A DNA stretch of 64,000 nt from an uncultured bacterium (GTDB lineage: Bacteria; Bacteroidota; Bacteroidia; Chitinophagales; Chitinophagaceae), in contig CAIXLY010000003.1 of NCBI GenBank assembly GCA_903920455.1, positions 1 through 64,000 of the forward strand, read 5' to 3'. Below are positions 16,482 through 25,589 of this stretch, piece by piece. A model generated the notes under the pieces. The model made no database searches. It had not been told where the DNA came from and worked only from the letters and a program-made list of their open reading frames with translations. Both the position numbers and the translations under genes were made by a program. Each line of letters starts with the position of its first letter. Within the stretch, counting starts at the first letter, position 1.

Positions 16482-18059
16482 CTATTTGAATTGAGTCATT
16501 AGCCCTTGAGCAAACTCGACCATGGTCTTTAGACCATCCTCAGGAAGGTTACCCTTCTTGAATTCGGCAAGTATTTCAGGATGCTTTTGCTCCATTTCGA
16601 AAAGGAATGTTTCTTCAAAATCCTTCACCAATCTTACTGGCACATCCTTCAACAAACCTTGTGTACCAAGATAGATAATGGCCACTTGTTTTTCCACCGA
16701 TGCAGGCTGATATTGACCTTGTTTTAGGATTTCAACGTTACGGGCACCTTTATCAATTACAGATTTGGTTGCCGCATCAAGATCACCACCAAATTTGGAG
16801 AACGCTTCAAGCTCACGGTATAGGGCTTGATCAAGTTTAAGGGTACCAGACACTTTTTTCATTGACTTAATCTGTGCATTACCACCAACTCGACTCACAG
16901 AGATACCTACGTTAATGGCAGGACGAATACCCGCATTGAAGAGGTTTGACTCAAGGAAGATCTGACCATCCGTAATGGAGATCACGTTTGTTGGGATATA
17001 TGCTGAAACGTCACCAGCCTGTGTTTCGATAATTGGAAGTGCTGTCAGCGATCCACCACCCTTAACCAGGTGCTTGATAGAATCAGGAAGGTCATTCATC
17101 TTTCTAGCGACTTCATCCTTACTGATCACTTTCGCTGCTCTTTCAAGCAAACGGCTATGCAGGTAGAATACGTCACCAGGGTATGCTTCACGTCCAGGAG
17201 GCCTGCGAAGAAGAAGAGATACCTCACGGTAGGCTACGGCCTGCTTCGAAAGGTCATCATAAACAATCAACGCTGCATTTCCTGTATCGCGAAGAAACTC
17301 ACCAATCGCAGCACCAGCAAATGGCGCATAGAACTGAAGCGGTGCAGGATCTGCTGCTGGAGCAGCAACGATGATGGTATACTCCATGGCACCATTATCT
17401 TCCAATGTCTTCATTACACCGGCAATGGTTGAGGCCTTTTGTCCGATAGCAACATAGATACAGTATACAGGCTTTCCTGCTTTATAAAATTCTTTTTGAT
17501 TAATGATGGTATCGATTGCAATGGCAGTCTTACCCGTTTGACGGTCACCAATGATCAGCTCTCTTTGTCCACGTCCGATAGGAATCATGGCATCGATTGC
17601 TTTCAATCCGGTTTGAAGCGGTTCTTTTACCGGTTCGCGAAAGATAACACCAGGAGCTTTACGCTCGATTGGCATTTCGTATAGATCGCCTTGGATTGGG
17701 CCTTTACCATCAATTGGTTCACCAAGTGTGTTAATCACACGTCCAACAAGACCCATACCAGCTTTGATTGATGCAATCAATCCGGTACGTTTCACTTTTG
17801 AACCTTCTTTGATATTGGCACTCTCTCCCATCAAAACCACACCCACATTATCTTCTTCCAAGTTTAGTGCAATTGCTTTAACGCCGGTTTCAAACTCAAC
17901 GAGTTCTCCGGACTTAACATTGTTCAGTCCATATACACGTGCAATACCGTCACCTACCTGAAGTACGGTACCCACTTCTTCAAGTTCAGCTGATGTGTTG
18001 AAATTGCTCAGCTGTTGGCGGAGTATGGCTGAAATCTCATCTGGCTTAATGTCTATCAT
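16482..18059 (-). CDS. atpA: F1Fo ATP synthase subunit alpha
   Basis: The alpha subunit forms the non-catalytic nucleotide sites of the F1 head. All 525 residues fit the family: beta-barrel N terminus ([10 protein letters not shown]), Walker [12 protein letters not shown], the [13 protein letters not shown] region, [13 protein letters not shown], and [26 protein letters not shown] (the last part given in pieces: [14 protein letters not shown] and [12 protein letters not shown]). It is the last gene before a strong terminator. The gamma-subunit gene atpG, which normally follows atpA in Bacteroidota, is not here. Confidence 0.98.
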   Translation of the reverse strand: MIDIKPDEISAILRQQLSNFNTSAELEEVGTVLQVGDGIARVYGLNNVKSGELVEFETGVKAIALNLEEDNVGVVLMGESANIKEGSKVKRTGLIASIKAGMGLVGRVINTLGEPIDGKGPIQGDLYEMPIERKAPGVIFREPVKEPLQTGLKAIDAMIPIGRGQRELIIGDRQTGKTAIAIDTIINQKEFYKAGKPVYCIYVAIGQKASTIAGVMKTLEDNGAMEYTIIVAAPAADPAPLQFYAPFAGAAIGEFLRDTGNAALIVYDDLSKQAVAYREVSLLLRRPPGREAYPGDVFYLHSRLLERAAKVISKDEVARKMNDLPDSIKHLVKGGGSLTALPIIETQAGDVSAYIPTNVISITDGQIFLESNLFNAGIRPAINVGISVSRVGGNAQIKSMKKVSGTLKLDQALYRELEAFSKFGGDLDAATKSVIDKGARNVEILKQGQYQPASVEKQVAIIYLGTQGLLKDVPVRLVKDFEETFLFEMEQKHPEILAEFKKGNLPEDGLKTMVEFAQGLMTQFK

Positions 18060-18095
18060 ACGTGATGATTTAAAATGTAATCTGTTTAGTATTAA

Positions 18096-18656
18096 TTAAA
18101 GGTCCTTTATGTACATGTTTTTAATGAACTGACGCTTGATAAACTGCAAATCATGTTTGATGCTTGCATCAAAGAGTTTGTCATCTACCTGAACGATTAG
18201 TCCACCTAGAATTGAAGGATCTGTCTTCTCCTTGAATTCGATTGTTTTACCAAGCAATAATTTATTCTCGCTAAGCATCTTTTTCACGGTTGCCTTAACA
18301 TCATCAGATGCAGGAATAGCGGTGGTAAGTTCCACCAGTTTGATTCCTTTATGCTCTCTGTACATTTCCTCGAATGCCTCGATGATGGCATAGATAGCAA
18401 TCGATCTTCCCTTGCCAAAGATCAGCTTAAAGAAAGATGTGGTAAGGGGTTGGATATGTTTGGCAAAAATTGCGTTAAAAATTGAGATCTTCTTTTCACC
18501 AGCGACAACAGGAGATACGAGCAAATTGCTCAAGTCCTTATGTTTGACATCACGAACCAACATGAGGTCATTCCTCACCTCTTCAACTTTAGCTGTTTGC
18601 ACAGCAAGCTCAAAGAGGGCTTTAGCGTAACGATATGCAACTTTGGTCTGACGCAT
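18096..18656 (-). CDS. atpH: F1Fo ATP synthase subunit delta
   Basis: Delta (OSCP-like) joins the peripheral stalk to the top of F1. The 186 residues show the family's all-helical N-terminal domain (VAYRYAKALFELAVQ) and the C-terminal motif GGLIVQVDDKLFDASIKHDL. It lies between atpF (5-base gap) and atpA (36-base gap) in the usual order. Confidence 0.95.
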   Translation of the reverse strand: MRQTKVAYRYAKALFELAVQTAKVEEVRNDLMLVRDVKHKDLSNLLVSPVVAGEKKISIFNAIFAKHIQPLTTSFFKLIFGKGRSIAIYAIIEAFEEMYREHKGIKLVELTTAIPASDDVKATVKKMLSENKLLLGKTIEFKEKTDPSILGGLIVQVDDKLFDASIKHDLQFIKRQFIKNMYIKDL

Positions 18657-18661
18657 ATTGA

Positions 18662-19162
18662 TTAGTTTCCGAAGTGTTGAAGTTCACCAGCCATTTGCTG
18701 AATATATTTTTCCTGCTCGGGTTTGTTGTCAAGTTGTTTGCGCAACACTTTTTCAGAAATTTCAATCACCATTTTTCCTATCTGGTTCTTGACATCTGTT
18801 ATTGCGGCTAACTTTTCTGTCTGTATGGCAGCATTTGCATCGGCAATAATCTTTGATGCTTCGAGTTTTGCTTGCTCTTTGGCTTCACTGATTACCTTAT
18901 CCTTTGTTTCCTTTGCTTCCTTTAGCATCTGAGAGCGTTCTTCTCTTGCCTGAGCCATTAGCGATTCATTCTCGCTTTTCATCAATGCCATTTCAGCCTT
19001 AAGTTTTTTTGCAGACTCCAAAGATTCTGCTATGCCTTGTTCCCTTTCGATGAGTGACTGAATGATAATCTTCCATGCAAATTTTCGCAAGATAAAATAC
19101 ACCAGTCCAAAGGCCAATAAGGTCCAGAACAGAAGTCCAATACTGGGTAATAATAAATCCAT
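18662..19162 (-). CDS. atpF: F1Fo ATP synthase subunit b
   Basis: Subunit b is the peripheral stalk. The 166-residue product has one N-terminal membrane helix (LLPSIGLLFWTLLAFGLVYF) and a long charged coiled coil (about residues 30-150) rich in Lys/Glu/Ala heptads. It is preceded by a 124-base gap after atpE that contains two hairpins, which is longer than the other gaps of the operon. Confidence 0.95.
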   Translation of the reverse strand: MDLLLPSIGLLFWTLLAFGLVYFILRKFAWKIIIQSLIEREQGIAESLESAKKLKAEMALMKSENESLMAQAREERSQMLKEAKETKDKVISEAKEQAKLEASKIIADANAAIQTEKLAAITDVKNQIGKMVIEISEKVLRKQLDNKPEQEKYIQQMAGELQHFGN

Positions 19163-19193
19163 GGTCTATATTTTGAGTACAAATGTTAAAGAA

Positions 19194-19261
19194 CTGCATC
19201 CTCCGCCCTGTGCTTTGGATGCAGTGTAATTTTTCGATACGTGTTGCATAGTTTTCTATGC
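19194..19261 (-). other. Two small hairpins between atpE and atpF
   Basis: In the atpE-atpF gap one stem is 8 bp (19194-19201 with 19217-19224, arm CTGCATCC, 15-base loop) and another is 6 bp (19246-19251 with 19256-19261, arm GCATAG, loop TTTT). Neither has a U run, so they are not classical terminators. They could stabilise or partly attenuate the message behind atpE, whose product is needed in many copies per complex. Confidence 0.5.
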
Positions 19262-19286
19262 TACAGTACCGCGTGCACTGCTTTGA

Positions 19287-19568
<282 letters not shown>

Positions 19569-19571
19569 TTA

Positions 19572-20639
19572 TTAATGGTGCGTGTCGTCATGTCCCCCTT
19601 CAAAAGCCTGGCCGATAAATACAGCGGTTAGGTTTGTGAAGATGAAGGCTTGGATGAATGCAACCAATATTTCTATCAGATAAATGAACACAGCAAAAGC
19701 TACAGACAAGGGAGAAAATCCCCATCCAGCAATTGAGCTCATGGATCCGAAAATGAAAATCAATGTAATAAAACTCAAAATGATAATGTGTCCTGCAACC
19801 ATGTTGGCAAACAGACGGACAATCAATGCAAACGGCTTTGTAAATACACCCAACAATTCAACGGGCAGCATAATCAACAACCTCACAACCATCGGCACCC
19901 CGGGGTACCAGAAGATATGTCCCCAAAAATGTCTGTTGGTACTAAAAATAATAACAAAGAAAGAAATCACTCCAAGTACTACTGTGAAGGCAATGTTTCC
20001 GGTTACATTGGCGGAGCCAGGTAGTAGTCCAAATATATTGTTGACAAGGATAAAGAAAAATACGGTGAGCAGGTAGGGAAGATATTTATGATACTTGCCA
20101 GCCAAATTGGGCTTTGCAACTTCATCTCGTACAAAGGTGATCACAGGCTCCATAGCATTCTGCCATCCTGTTGGTGCAGTCGTTACACCCATCCCTTTTT
20201 TATAACTATTGGCAATGCTGATCATTAAGGTAACCAGTATCATCAAGGCCAACATCATTTGAACTACATTTTTCGTGATAGAGAGGTCATATACAGTTAC
20301 CCCTGGTTCAACAGCGTGTATTTTTCCTTCTTCAAGTACATAGCCATTATGCTCTGCGTGACCATGATGAAAAGCTGATGAGGAGAAAAACGAGAACCCT
20401 TTTTGCGGTGAGTAAAGAATTACAGGGAGGGGTATAGTTGCATGAAATTCGGAACCATCTGCATGCTTGATGGTAAAAAAGTGAAACTCATGGGAATCTT
20501 GTATGTGCTCCATGATGATCTTTGCGGGATCAAGCTTCTGATTTGCCCCTTCTTCATTGGCCATTACGCCCGTAGAAAAACCAAATAAAAAAAGACTAAA
20601 AATCGCCGACTGAACCAATTTGAGCCACTTGATGCACAT
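19572..20639 (-). CDS. atpB: F1Fo ATP synthase subunit a
   Basis: Subunit a provides the proton half-channels. I start at the ATG at 20639 (MCIKWLKLVQ), giving 355 residues; the open frame extends 17 codons more, across the promoter. The first 25 or so residues look like a signal peptide, followed by a His-rich exported stretch of about 100 residues (HEFHFFTIKHADGSEFH, FHHGHAEHNG) before the membrane part. The essential Arg lies in FALIVRLFANMVAGH. This long N-terminal extension is typical of Bacteroidota. It is first in the operon. Confidence 0.96.
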   Translation of the reverse strand: MCIKWLKLVQSAIFSLFLFGFSTGVMANEEGANQKLDPAKIIMEHIQDSHEFHFFTIKHADGSEFHATIPLPVILYSPQKGFSFFSSSAFHHGHAEHNGYVLEEGKIHAVEPGVTVYDLSITKNVVQMMLALMILVTLMISIANSYKKGMGVTTAPTGWQNAMEPVITFVRDEVAKPNLAGKYHKYLPYLLTVFFFILVNNIFGLLPGSANVTGNIAFTVVLGVISFFVIIFSTNRHFWGHIFWYPGVPMVVRLLIMLPVELLGVFTKPFALIVRLFANMVAGHIIILSFITLIFIFGSMSSIAGWGFSPLSVAFAVFIYLIEILVAFIQAFIFTNLTAVFIGQAFEGGHDDTHH

Positions 20640-20659
20640 AATTTTCTCCAAATTTTTCG

Positions 20660-20667
20660 CAAAGATA
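20660..20667 (-). promoter_or_regulatory. -7 promoter element of the atpB operon
   Basis: On the minus strand the octamer TATCTTTG matches the Bacteroidota -7 consensus TAnnTTTG exactly. It lies 20 bases upstream of the chosen atpB ATG, with a GGAGA-like ribosome binding site between. No convincing -33 TTTG is visible. Confidence 0.6.
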
Positions 20668-20709
20668 GGGATGCCTAGAGTAAAAACCACGCCAATCTGG
20701 AAAAAAGGC

Positions 20710-22530
20710 TTAGTCTTCAGAAAACTTGCGCTGAAGTTGGATTAAATGGGCATAATGGCCGTGATTTTCAAGTAGTTCAGCGTGGTTGCCCGACTCAATA
20801 ACCTTACCCTGATCCAACACCAGGATGTTGGTCGCTTTTCTGATGGTGGACAGCCTGTGGGCAATCACGATGGAGGTTCTGTCGGCAGTCAAGACATCAA
20901 TAGCGTGTTGGATCAACTTTTCGGTCTGGGTATCTACAGACGAGGTGGCTTCGTCCAATATGAGAATTGCAGGATTATAAAGCAATGCCCTGATAAAGGA
21001 GAGCAATTGACGTTGGCCCATCGAAAGGGTGCTTCCCCGCTCCATGACATGATAATCGTACCCGCCAGGCAGCTGTTCAATAAAATCATGGATACCAATC
21101 GCTTTGGCAGCATGAATCACTTCTTGTTTGGATATAGCAGGATTGCGGAGCGTGACATTGTCAAGGATTGAACCAGAAAAAAGGAATACATCTTGCAAGA
21201 CAACCGCAATTTTTGATCTTAGATATTCAATGTTGAATGACTCTATCGGCTGGCCATCAATGAGAATTTGACCAGATTGGTGCTGATACAGCCGATTGAT
21301 CAAACTAATGATTGTCGACTTACCACTTCCTGTATGTCCGACAATGGCCATTGTCTCACCCTGATCAACAGAAAAAGAAACATTGTCCAATACAGGTGCC
21401 CCATCAACATATTGAAAACTCACATTCCTGAATTCAACCCTGCCCTTGATGGGAAAATCGACAGCTTCATGACTATCCTTCAGTACATCCTTGTTGTCTA
21501 GTACAGCCAACACCCGCTCCCCTGCCACCATGCCCATTTGGAGCACATTGAATTTATCTGCGATAACCCGCAATGGACGAAACAAAAGATTCAGCAATAG
21601 TGTGAAAGAAACAATATTACCCGTTACAGTTACTGCTTCATTCACGCCAAGATGAAAAGCATCCCTGGCTGCAAACCAGACCAAGATCCCCATAGAGAAT
21701 GCAAGTACGATTTCAACAACAGGGAAAAAAACTGAGTAGGCAAAAATAGCTTCGATATTAGCATCCTTGTGCCGGCGATTAATTGTTGTGAACTTAGCTT
21801 GCTCTCTGTCCTCTGCAGTAAACGCCTGTATGATTTGCATTCCTGAGATATGCTCCTGAACAAATGCATTGAGTGATGCAATCGCATTTCTCACACTGAT
21901 GAATGACCGATTCACACTTTCCTTAAAAAAATAGGTAGCGATAATTAATAACGGAAAGGGAATGATGCAGACCAAGGTCAATTGCCAATTGGTATAAAAC
22001 ATCGCAGATAAAATTGCGATGATCGAAAGCATGTCCGCAACAATCGGAATAAGTCCTTCAGAAAAAATATCGTTGATGGCCTCAATATCATTGATCGTTC
22101 TTGTGCTCAATGTACCAATAGGCGTTTTATCAAACTGACGAAGATTGAAAGAAAGAATTTTTTCATACACGGCCACGCGGATATCTTTCACCACCCTGTG
22201 ACCCAACCAAGATGTTGTGTAAGAAAAAAGAAAACGAAGACATACTTCAAGCAACAATACCCCAACTTGAACCAGCGTAACCATCAACAAAAATTCCATT
22301 AAAATTTTTGCGGGAGAACCAATATCCGCACTTATCCGCTTTAAGGTGAAGTTGATCAGCATTGGGCGTATGGGAGACATTATCGCGAGCACCAACGCCA
22401 ATATGATGGAGATATAAAATCTTTCTGAATAAGGCTTTGCATAAGAGAATATTCTTCTCAGCAGCTGGAAGTTAACAACCTTATTGAGCGCATTGATATT
22501 AGTTTTTTTCATTCTCCCCTGCTGTTGCAT
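20710..22530 (-). CDS. MsbA-like ABC exporter (fused permease-ATPase)
   Basis: This half-transporter of about 606 residues has an N-terminal six-helix type I exporter domain (about 40-330) and a C-terminal ATPase with Walker A VGHTGSGKSTIISL, signature LSMGQRQLLSF (Met replaces the usual Gly), Walker B AILILDEATSSVD and the H-loop IVIAHRLSTIR. Homodimers of this type flip lipids, lipid A precursors or drugs. The ATG at 22530 is coupled to the stop of the exported clan-CD-like gene (TGATG). An ATG at 22512 after AGGGGAGA is an alternative. The next gene on the strand is atpB, but atpB has its own promoter. Confidence 0.93.
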   Translation of the reverse strand: MQQQGRMKKTNINALNKVVNFQLLRRIFSYAKPYSERFYISIILALVLAIMSPIRPMLINFTLKRISADIGSPAKILMEFLLMVTLVQVGVLLLEVCLRFLFSYTTSWLGHRVVKDIRVAVYEKILSFNLRQFDKTPIGTLSTRTINDIEAINDIFSEGLIPIVADMLSIIAILSAMFYTNWQLTLVCIIPFPLLIIATYFFKESVNRSFISVRNAIASLNAFVQEHISGMQIIQAFTAEDREQAKFTTINRRHKDANIEAIFAYSVFFPVVEIVLAFSMGILVWFAARDAFHLGVNEAVTVTGNIVSFTLLLNLLFRPLRVIADKFNVLQMGMVAGERVLAVLDNKDVLKDSHEAVDFPIKGRVEFRNVSFQYVDGAPVLDNVSFSVDQGETMAIVGHTGSGKSTIISLINRLYQHQSGQILIDGQPIESFNIEYLRSKIAVVLQDVFLFSGSILDNVTLRNPAISKQEVIHAAKAIGIHDFIEQLPGGYDYHVMERGSTLSMGQRQLLSFIRALLYNPAILILDEATSSVDTQTEKLIQHAIDVLTADRTSIVIAHRLSTIRKATNILVLDQGKVIESGNHAELLENHGHYAHLIQLQRKFSED

Positions 22531-24719
22531 CAAAGCTGACTGCCATTAAATGCTTTAATGAATAATGCCCCAAGATTTTTATGCGGCGGTATATAATTAT
22601 CAAATCGCTCTTTGGCAATACCATTTCCAAACTGGCCTTCGAGTTGTTTCCAGATACTAATCCAATCAACCCCATTGCCATTGCGTAAGGATTCAACTAT
22701 CATTTTCACTACGGGCTCATTGACGATCTTGGTGCCTACTTCTTTAGACGAGACGATGTGTGCATCTGGACACATGTCAAGCACGGCACTAAGGTTTTGA
22801 AAACTACCGCAGGAGCCCAACACAACAATTCGCGCTGATGGCGGCAACTGCCCAAGGGTGTATTTGAGGTGATAACTATGCCCCCTGTGAATAACGATTG
22901 AAGGCTTCATTCCTTTTGTTTTCAGGTAATCACCAAGCAAGACCTGAGCCTTTGCATCAGGATCATCGCCTTTTGAATTGTCGAGTGGAAGGTTTGCAAA
23001 AATTAAAATGGGTTTACCAATAAGTGATCTGATTTCTACCCAATGTTCATTTTGTTCAATTTTCCATTCGCTTCTACCTCTGAAGGTTGACATGAAATTT
23101 GCAAAAGATTCCGCCCCATCCTTATCCCCATAAAAAAATACCTGCTGCACAATGCGGCCCCCTTGATCAGCAAGTTCATCATAAGGCAATCGATAAGCAG
23201 ATGGTATTTTGTATTTTGTAGTTAGTTCTTTTGCACTGTCTGATGCAGCCCTGAAGAGCAGGTGCAAAATGCCATAGATTGCGTCTCCCCTTCGGTTGTC
23301 GTTCATTCTCTGTACAATAAGATTATTCTCAATCTCTGCACTTACCAATTTTCTAATGGCGTCATTTTTAATACTGCTATAAGAATCTGCAACATCAACA
23401 GCATCTTCAAGATCAAAGTTTTTTTCTAGTCCCCTTACAAACGCTTTCATCAACATTTTGGCATTGTCGGTAGACATGCTAGCAAGGAATGCATCAAGTT
23501 TATTGTAGCCCGCAGCCATTCTGATGAACTTTTTAAATCGGTCAAACCGAACCCTCATAAGAATTGAATCGCCCGCCGAATTTGGCGTACGGGCCATCAT
23601 GCGGTTGTATACACCTACATAACTTGAGGTGTACAAAACATCTTCCCCTGTAACAATGATATAATAGAGTTCTTCTGCATTGAGCGGATTGAGTATCTTA
23701 AACCTCACTTCATCCTGCTCGTCATGCAAGGCATTGATCTCATTAATGAATAAGCTTTCAGCTTTTTTCTTGATGGTGAGCCCGATTTCAAGATGCAGGA
23801 TTGGAGTATCTCTTTTTCTCATATCGTCTGCATACTCCCCTTGTGTTCTAACCAACAATCGATAATATTTTAAGTCATTCGCGATTGCGAGCTTGATGGA
23901 GTCTGTAGAAATTCTTCCTTTCATGATCGAGTGAACAAAAGGAAAGATTAGCCGTCCTGAGGGATCCTCTGAAATTGATGCAATCAACGAAACCAGCGGA
24001 TTGTTGATTACTCGAATTTTTTTGCCCAACAGACTTCCCGTTGCGGCTGCATAATTATAAAACTGCTCAGGAAAACGATTTGCAGTTGCGATAATCAGAC
24101 TGTCGGCAAATGGTTCCTCCAGGTATGGATCGATCTTGGCAAGTACCAAGAGGGGTTGTTCGGCAGCAAATTGCTTGAACATCATGGTCCTAGATTCCTT
24201 AAGCCCTTTGTTTTCAAAAAACACAGAGTTCTCCCCTAGCAATAATTGGTTTACCACATAAGGAAACCGCATGACCAAAGGCAATATGCTATTGCCCTCC
24301 ATATCCGCATTCATATACTGATGATAGGCTGAGAATATAACCACCCCCTGGCCCGCCACTATCTTTCCTGCTTGCCAGCTGTCGATAAAGCCTTTCATCA
24401 TCAGGGTTAAGCCGGTCAGGTATTTTACCTTTATTCTGTGGTCGAGGTTGGGACTTGCTTCAATTTCAGCCTGTAAAACATCAAGCTGCCTTGTATAAAT
24501 ATCCGTGAATAAGAGGTCTAGGTCCTGATCTTTATTGAGCACGGCCAACTGCTGAGTTCCTCCTTCCAGGGAGATGACCTGTTTCTGCAAAGCATCAATA
24601 TCTTCGTGCAATTTTATTCGCCGTATGTCAATTTGCACCTTCCCGGTATCGCTCAGAGCGGCAGCCGAAGAAAAAAGGGGAAGCAGGGCAAAAGCAATTA
24701 TAAACCTCAGGATGTGCAT
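22530..24719 (-). CDS. Uncharacterised exported protein with a possible clan CD (caspase/gingipain-like) C-terminal domain
   Basis: I do not recognise a named family. From the ATG at 24719 the protein has 729 residues: a signal peptide (MHILRFIIAFALLPLFSSAA), a long mostly helical middle, and a C-terminal alpha/beta part from about residue 540. There IVIHRGHSYHLKYTL (His611, His614) is followed by the strand RIVVLGSCGSFQNL (Cys637). A hydrophobic strand ending in His-Gly-like residues and a second strand ending in Ser-Cys-Gly is the layout of clan CD peptidases (caspase, gingipain, CHAT). The His-Cys spacing is shorter than usual, so activity is uncertain. It is translationally coupled to the MsbA-like exporter downstream and divergent from the PhoB-like regulator. 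Confidence 0.7.
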   Translation of the reverse strand: MHILRFIIAFALLPLFSSAAALSDTGKVQIDIRRIKLHEDIDALQKQVISLEGGTQQLAVLNKDQDLDLLFTDIYTRQLDVLQAEIEASPNLDHRIKVKYLTGLTLMMKGFIDSWQAGKIVAGQGVVIFSAYHQYMNADMEGNSILPLVMRFPYVVNQLLLGENSVFFENKGLKESRTMMFKQFAAEQPLLVLAKIDPYLEEPFADSLIIATANRFPEQFYNYAAATGSLLGKKIRVINNPLVSLIASISEDPSGRLIFPFVHSIMKGRISTDSIKLAIANDLKYYRLLVRTQGEYADDMRKRDTPILHLEIGLTIKKKAESLFINEINALHDEQDEVRFKILNPLNAEELYYIIVTGEDVLYTSSYVGVYNRMMARTPNSAGDSILMRVRFDRFKKFIRMAAGYNKLDAFLASMSTDNAKMLMKAFVRGLEKNFDLEDAVDVADSYSSIKNDAIRKLVSAEIENNLIVQRMNDNRRGDAIYGILHLLFRAASDSAKELTTKYKIPSAYRLPYDELADQGGRIVQQVFFYGDKDGAESFANFMSTFRGRSEWKIEQNEHWVEIRSLIGKPILIFANLPLDNSKGDDPDAKAQVLLGDYLKTKGMKPSIVIHRGHSYHLKYTLGQLPPSARIVVLGSCGSFQNLSAVLDMCPDAHIVSSKEVGTKIVNEPVVKMIVESLRNGNGVDWISIWKQLEGQFGNGIAKERFDNYIPPHKNLGALFIKAFNGSQL

Positions 24720-24725
24720 CTTATG

Positions 24726-24733
24726 CAAAATTA
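24726..24733 (-). promoter_or_regulatory. -7 promoter element of the clan-CD-like gene
   Basis: The minus strand reads TAATTTTG, a full match to TAnnTTTG, ending six bases before the ATG at 24719. If used, the message would be almost leaderless or would start translation further in. A longer start at 24755 or 24737 would need another promoter. Confidence 0.45.
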
Positions 24734-24846
24734 GCATTAATATTCCAGCACCCATACCCTCTTATCCGCGACTGATCAGAAATTATGCCTTAATCCATTA
24801 ACAATTTGATAATCCAGAATCTTGGCATTATGAAATCAAGGGAGAC

Positions 24847-24854
24847 TAACTTTG
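24847..24854 (+). promoter_or_regulatory. Promoter of the PhoB-like regulator gene
   Basis: TAACTTTG at 24847-24854 matches the -7 consensus TAnnTTTG. A TTGG at about 24822 lies 21 bases further up, in the place of the -33 element. The predicted RNA start falls at or next to the ATG at 24859. Confidence 0.6.
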
Positions 24855-24858
24855 CACT

Positions 24859-25551
24859 ATGCAATCCAAGATGGCTCCAAGAGGTAACCGGGTTTTAATC
24901 GCCGACGATGAGCCAGATATACTGGAAATCCTAACATACAACCTGCAACTTCATGGCTATGATGTGATGACCGCAAAAGACGGGGATCAGGCAATTCAGA
25001 AAGCAAAGCAATTCAACCCTGATCTGATTATTCTTGATATCATGATGCCAAAGAAAAATGGTATTGAAGTGTGCAAGATTTTGAGAACGCAACCAGAATT
25101 CAAAGATACCCTCATTATTTTTTTAACGGCCTTGAGTGATGAGCTCTCCCATGTTAAGGGCTTAGAAGATGGAGCCGATGATTTTATCAGCAAGCCGGTT
25201 TCTCCAAAAATATTGGTCTCAAAAGTAAATTCCCTTTTCAGACGGATTAATAAACCAGAAAAATCTAAGGGCATAGAGATTGGCGACTTAAGAATTGAGC
25301 CAGAAGAATATGTAGTTTACTACAAAGGGGAACCCGTCAATCTTGCAAAAAAAGAATTTGAGCTTCTCAACTACCTGGCTTCCAAACCTGGCAGGGTCTT
25401 TCTTAGAAACGAGATTTTGAATACAATCTGGGGTAGTGAGGTGATTGTGGGCGACAGGACCATTGACGTGCACATTAGGAAAATCAGGCAAAAACTGGGC
25501 ATGGACTGCATTACCACAGTCAAGGGTGTTGGATACAAATTCGAAGCCTAA
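24859..25551 (+). CDS. PhoB/OmpR family response regulator
   Basis: The 230-residue regulator has a receiver domain (acidic pocket ADDEPD, phospho-acceptor Asp60 in LIILDIMMP, then the Thr and Lys of the switch region in FLTALSD and ISKPVSP) and an OmpR-type winged-helix DNA-binding domain (LAKKEFELLNYLASKPG, DRTIDVHIRKIRQKLG, TVKGVGYKFEA). It is cotranscribed with the kinase 38 bases downstream. Domain layout and motifs fit the PhoB branch in Bacteroidota. Met5 at 24871 is an alternative start. Confidence 0.93.
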   Translation: MQSKMAPRGNRVLIADDEPDILEILTYNLQLHGYDVMTAKDGDQAIQKAKQFNPDLIILDIMMPKKNGIEVCKILRTQPEFKDTLIIFLTALSDELSHVKGLEDGADDFISKPVSPKILVSKVNSLFRRINKPEKSKGIEIGDLRIEPEEYVVYYKGEPVNLAKKEFELLNYLASKPGRVFLRNEILNTIWGSEVIVGDRTIDVHIRKIRQKLGMDCITTVKGVGYKFEA

Positions 25552-25589
25552 CCCAATAGCAAATCTGCCGGCAATTCGTATATTGTGTT

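Noticed and set aside
20640-20690. N-terminal extension of ATP synthase subunit a
   Set aside because: It would cover the full -7 promoter match at 20660-20667 and lie ahead of the signal-like sequence.
24788-24815. A second Pho-box-like array upstream of the response regulator gene
   Set aside because: TTAAT and TTAAC occur there but 8 bases apart, outside the 11-bp register.
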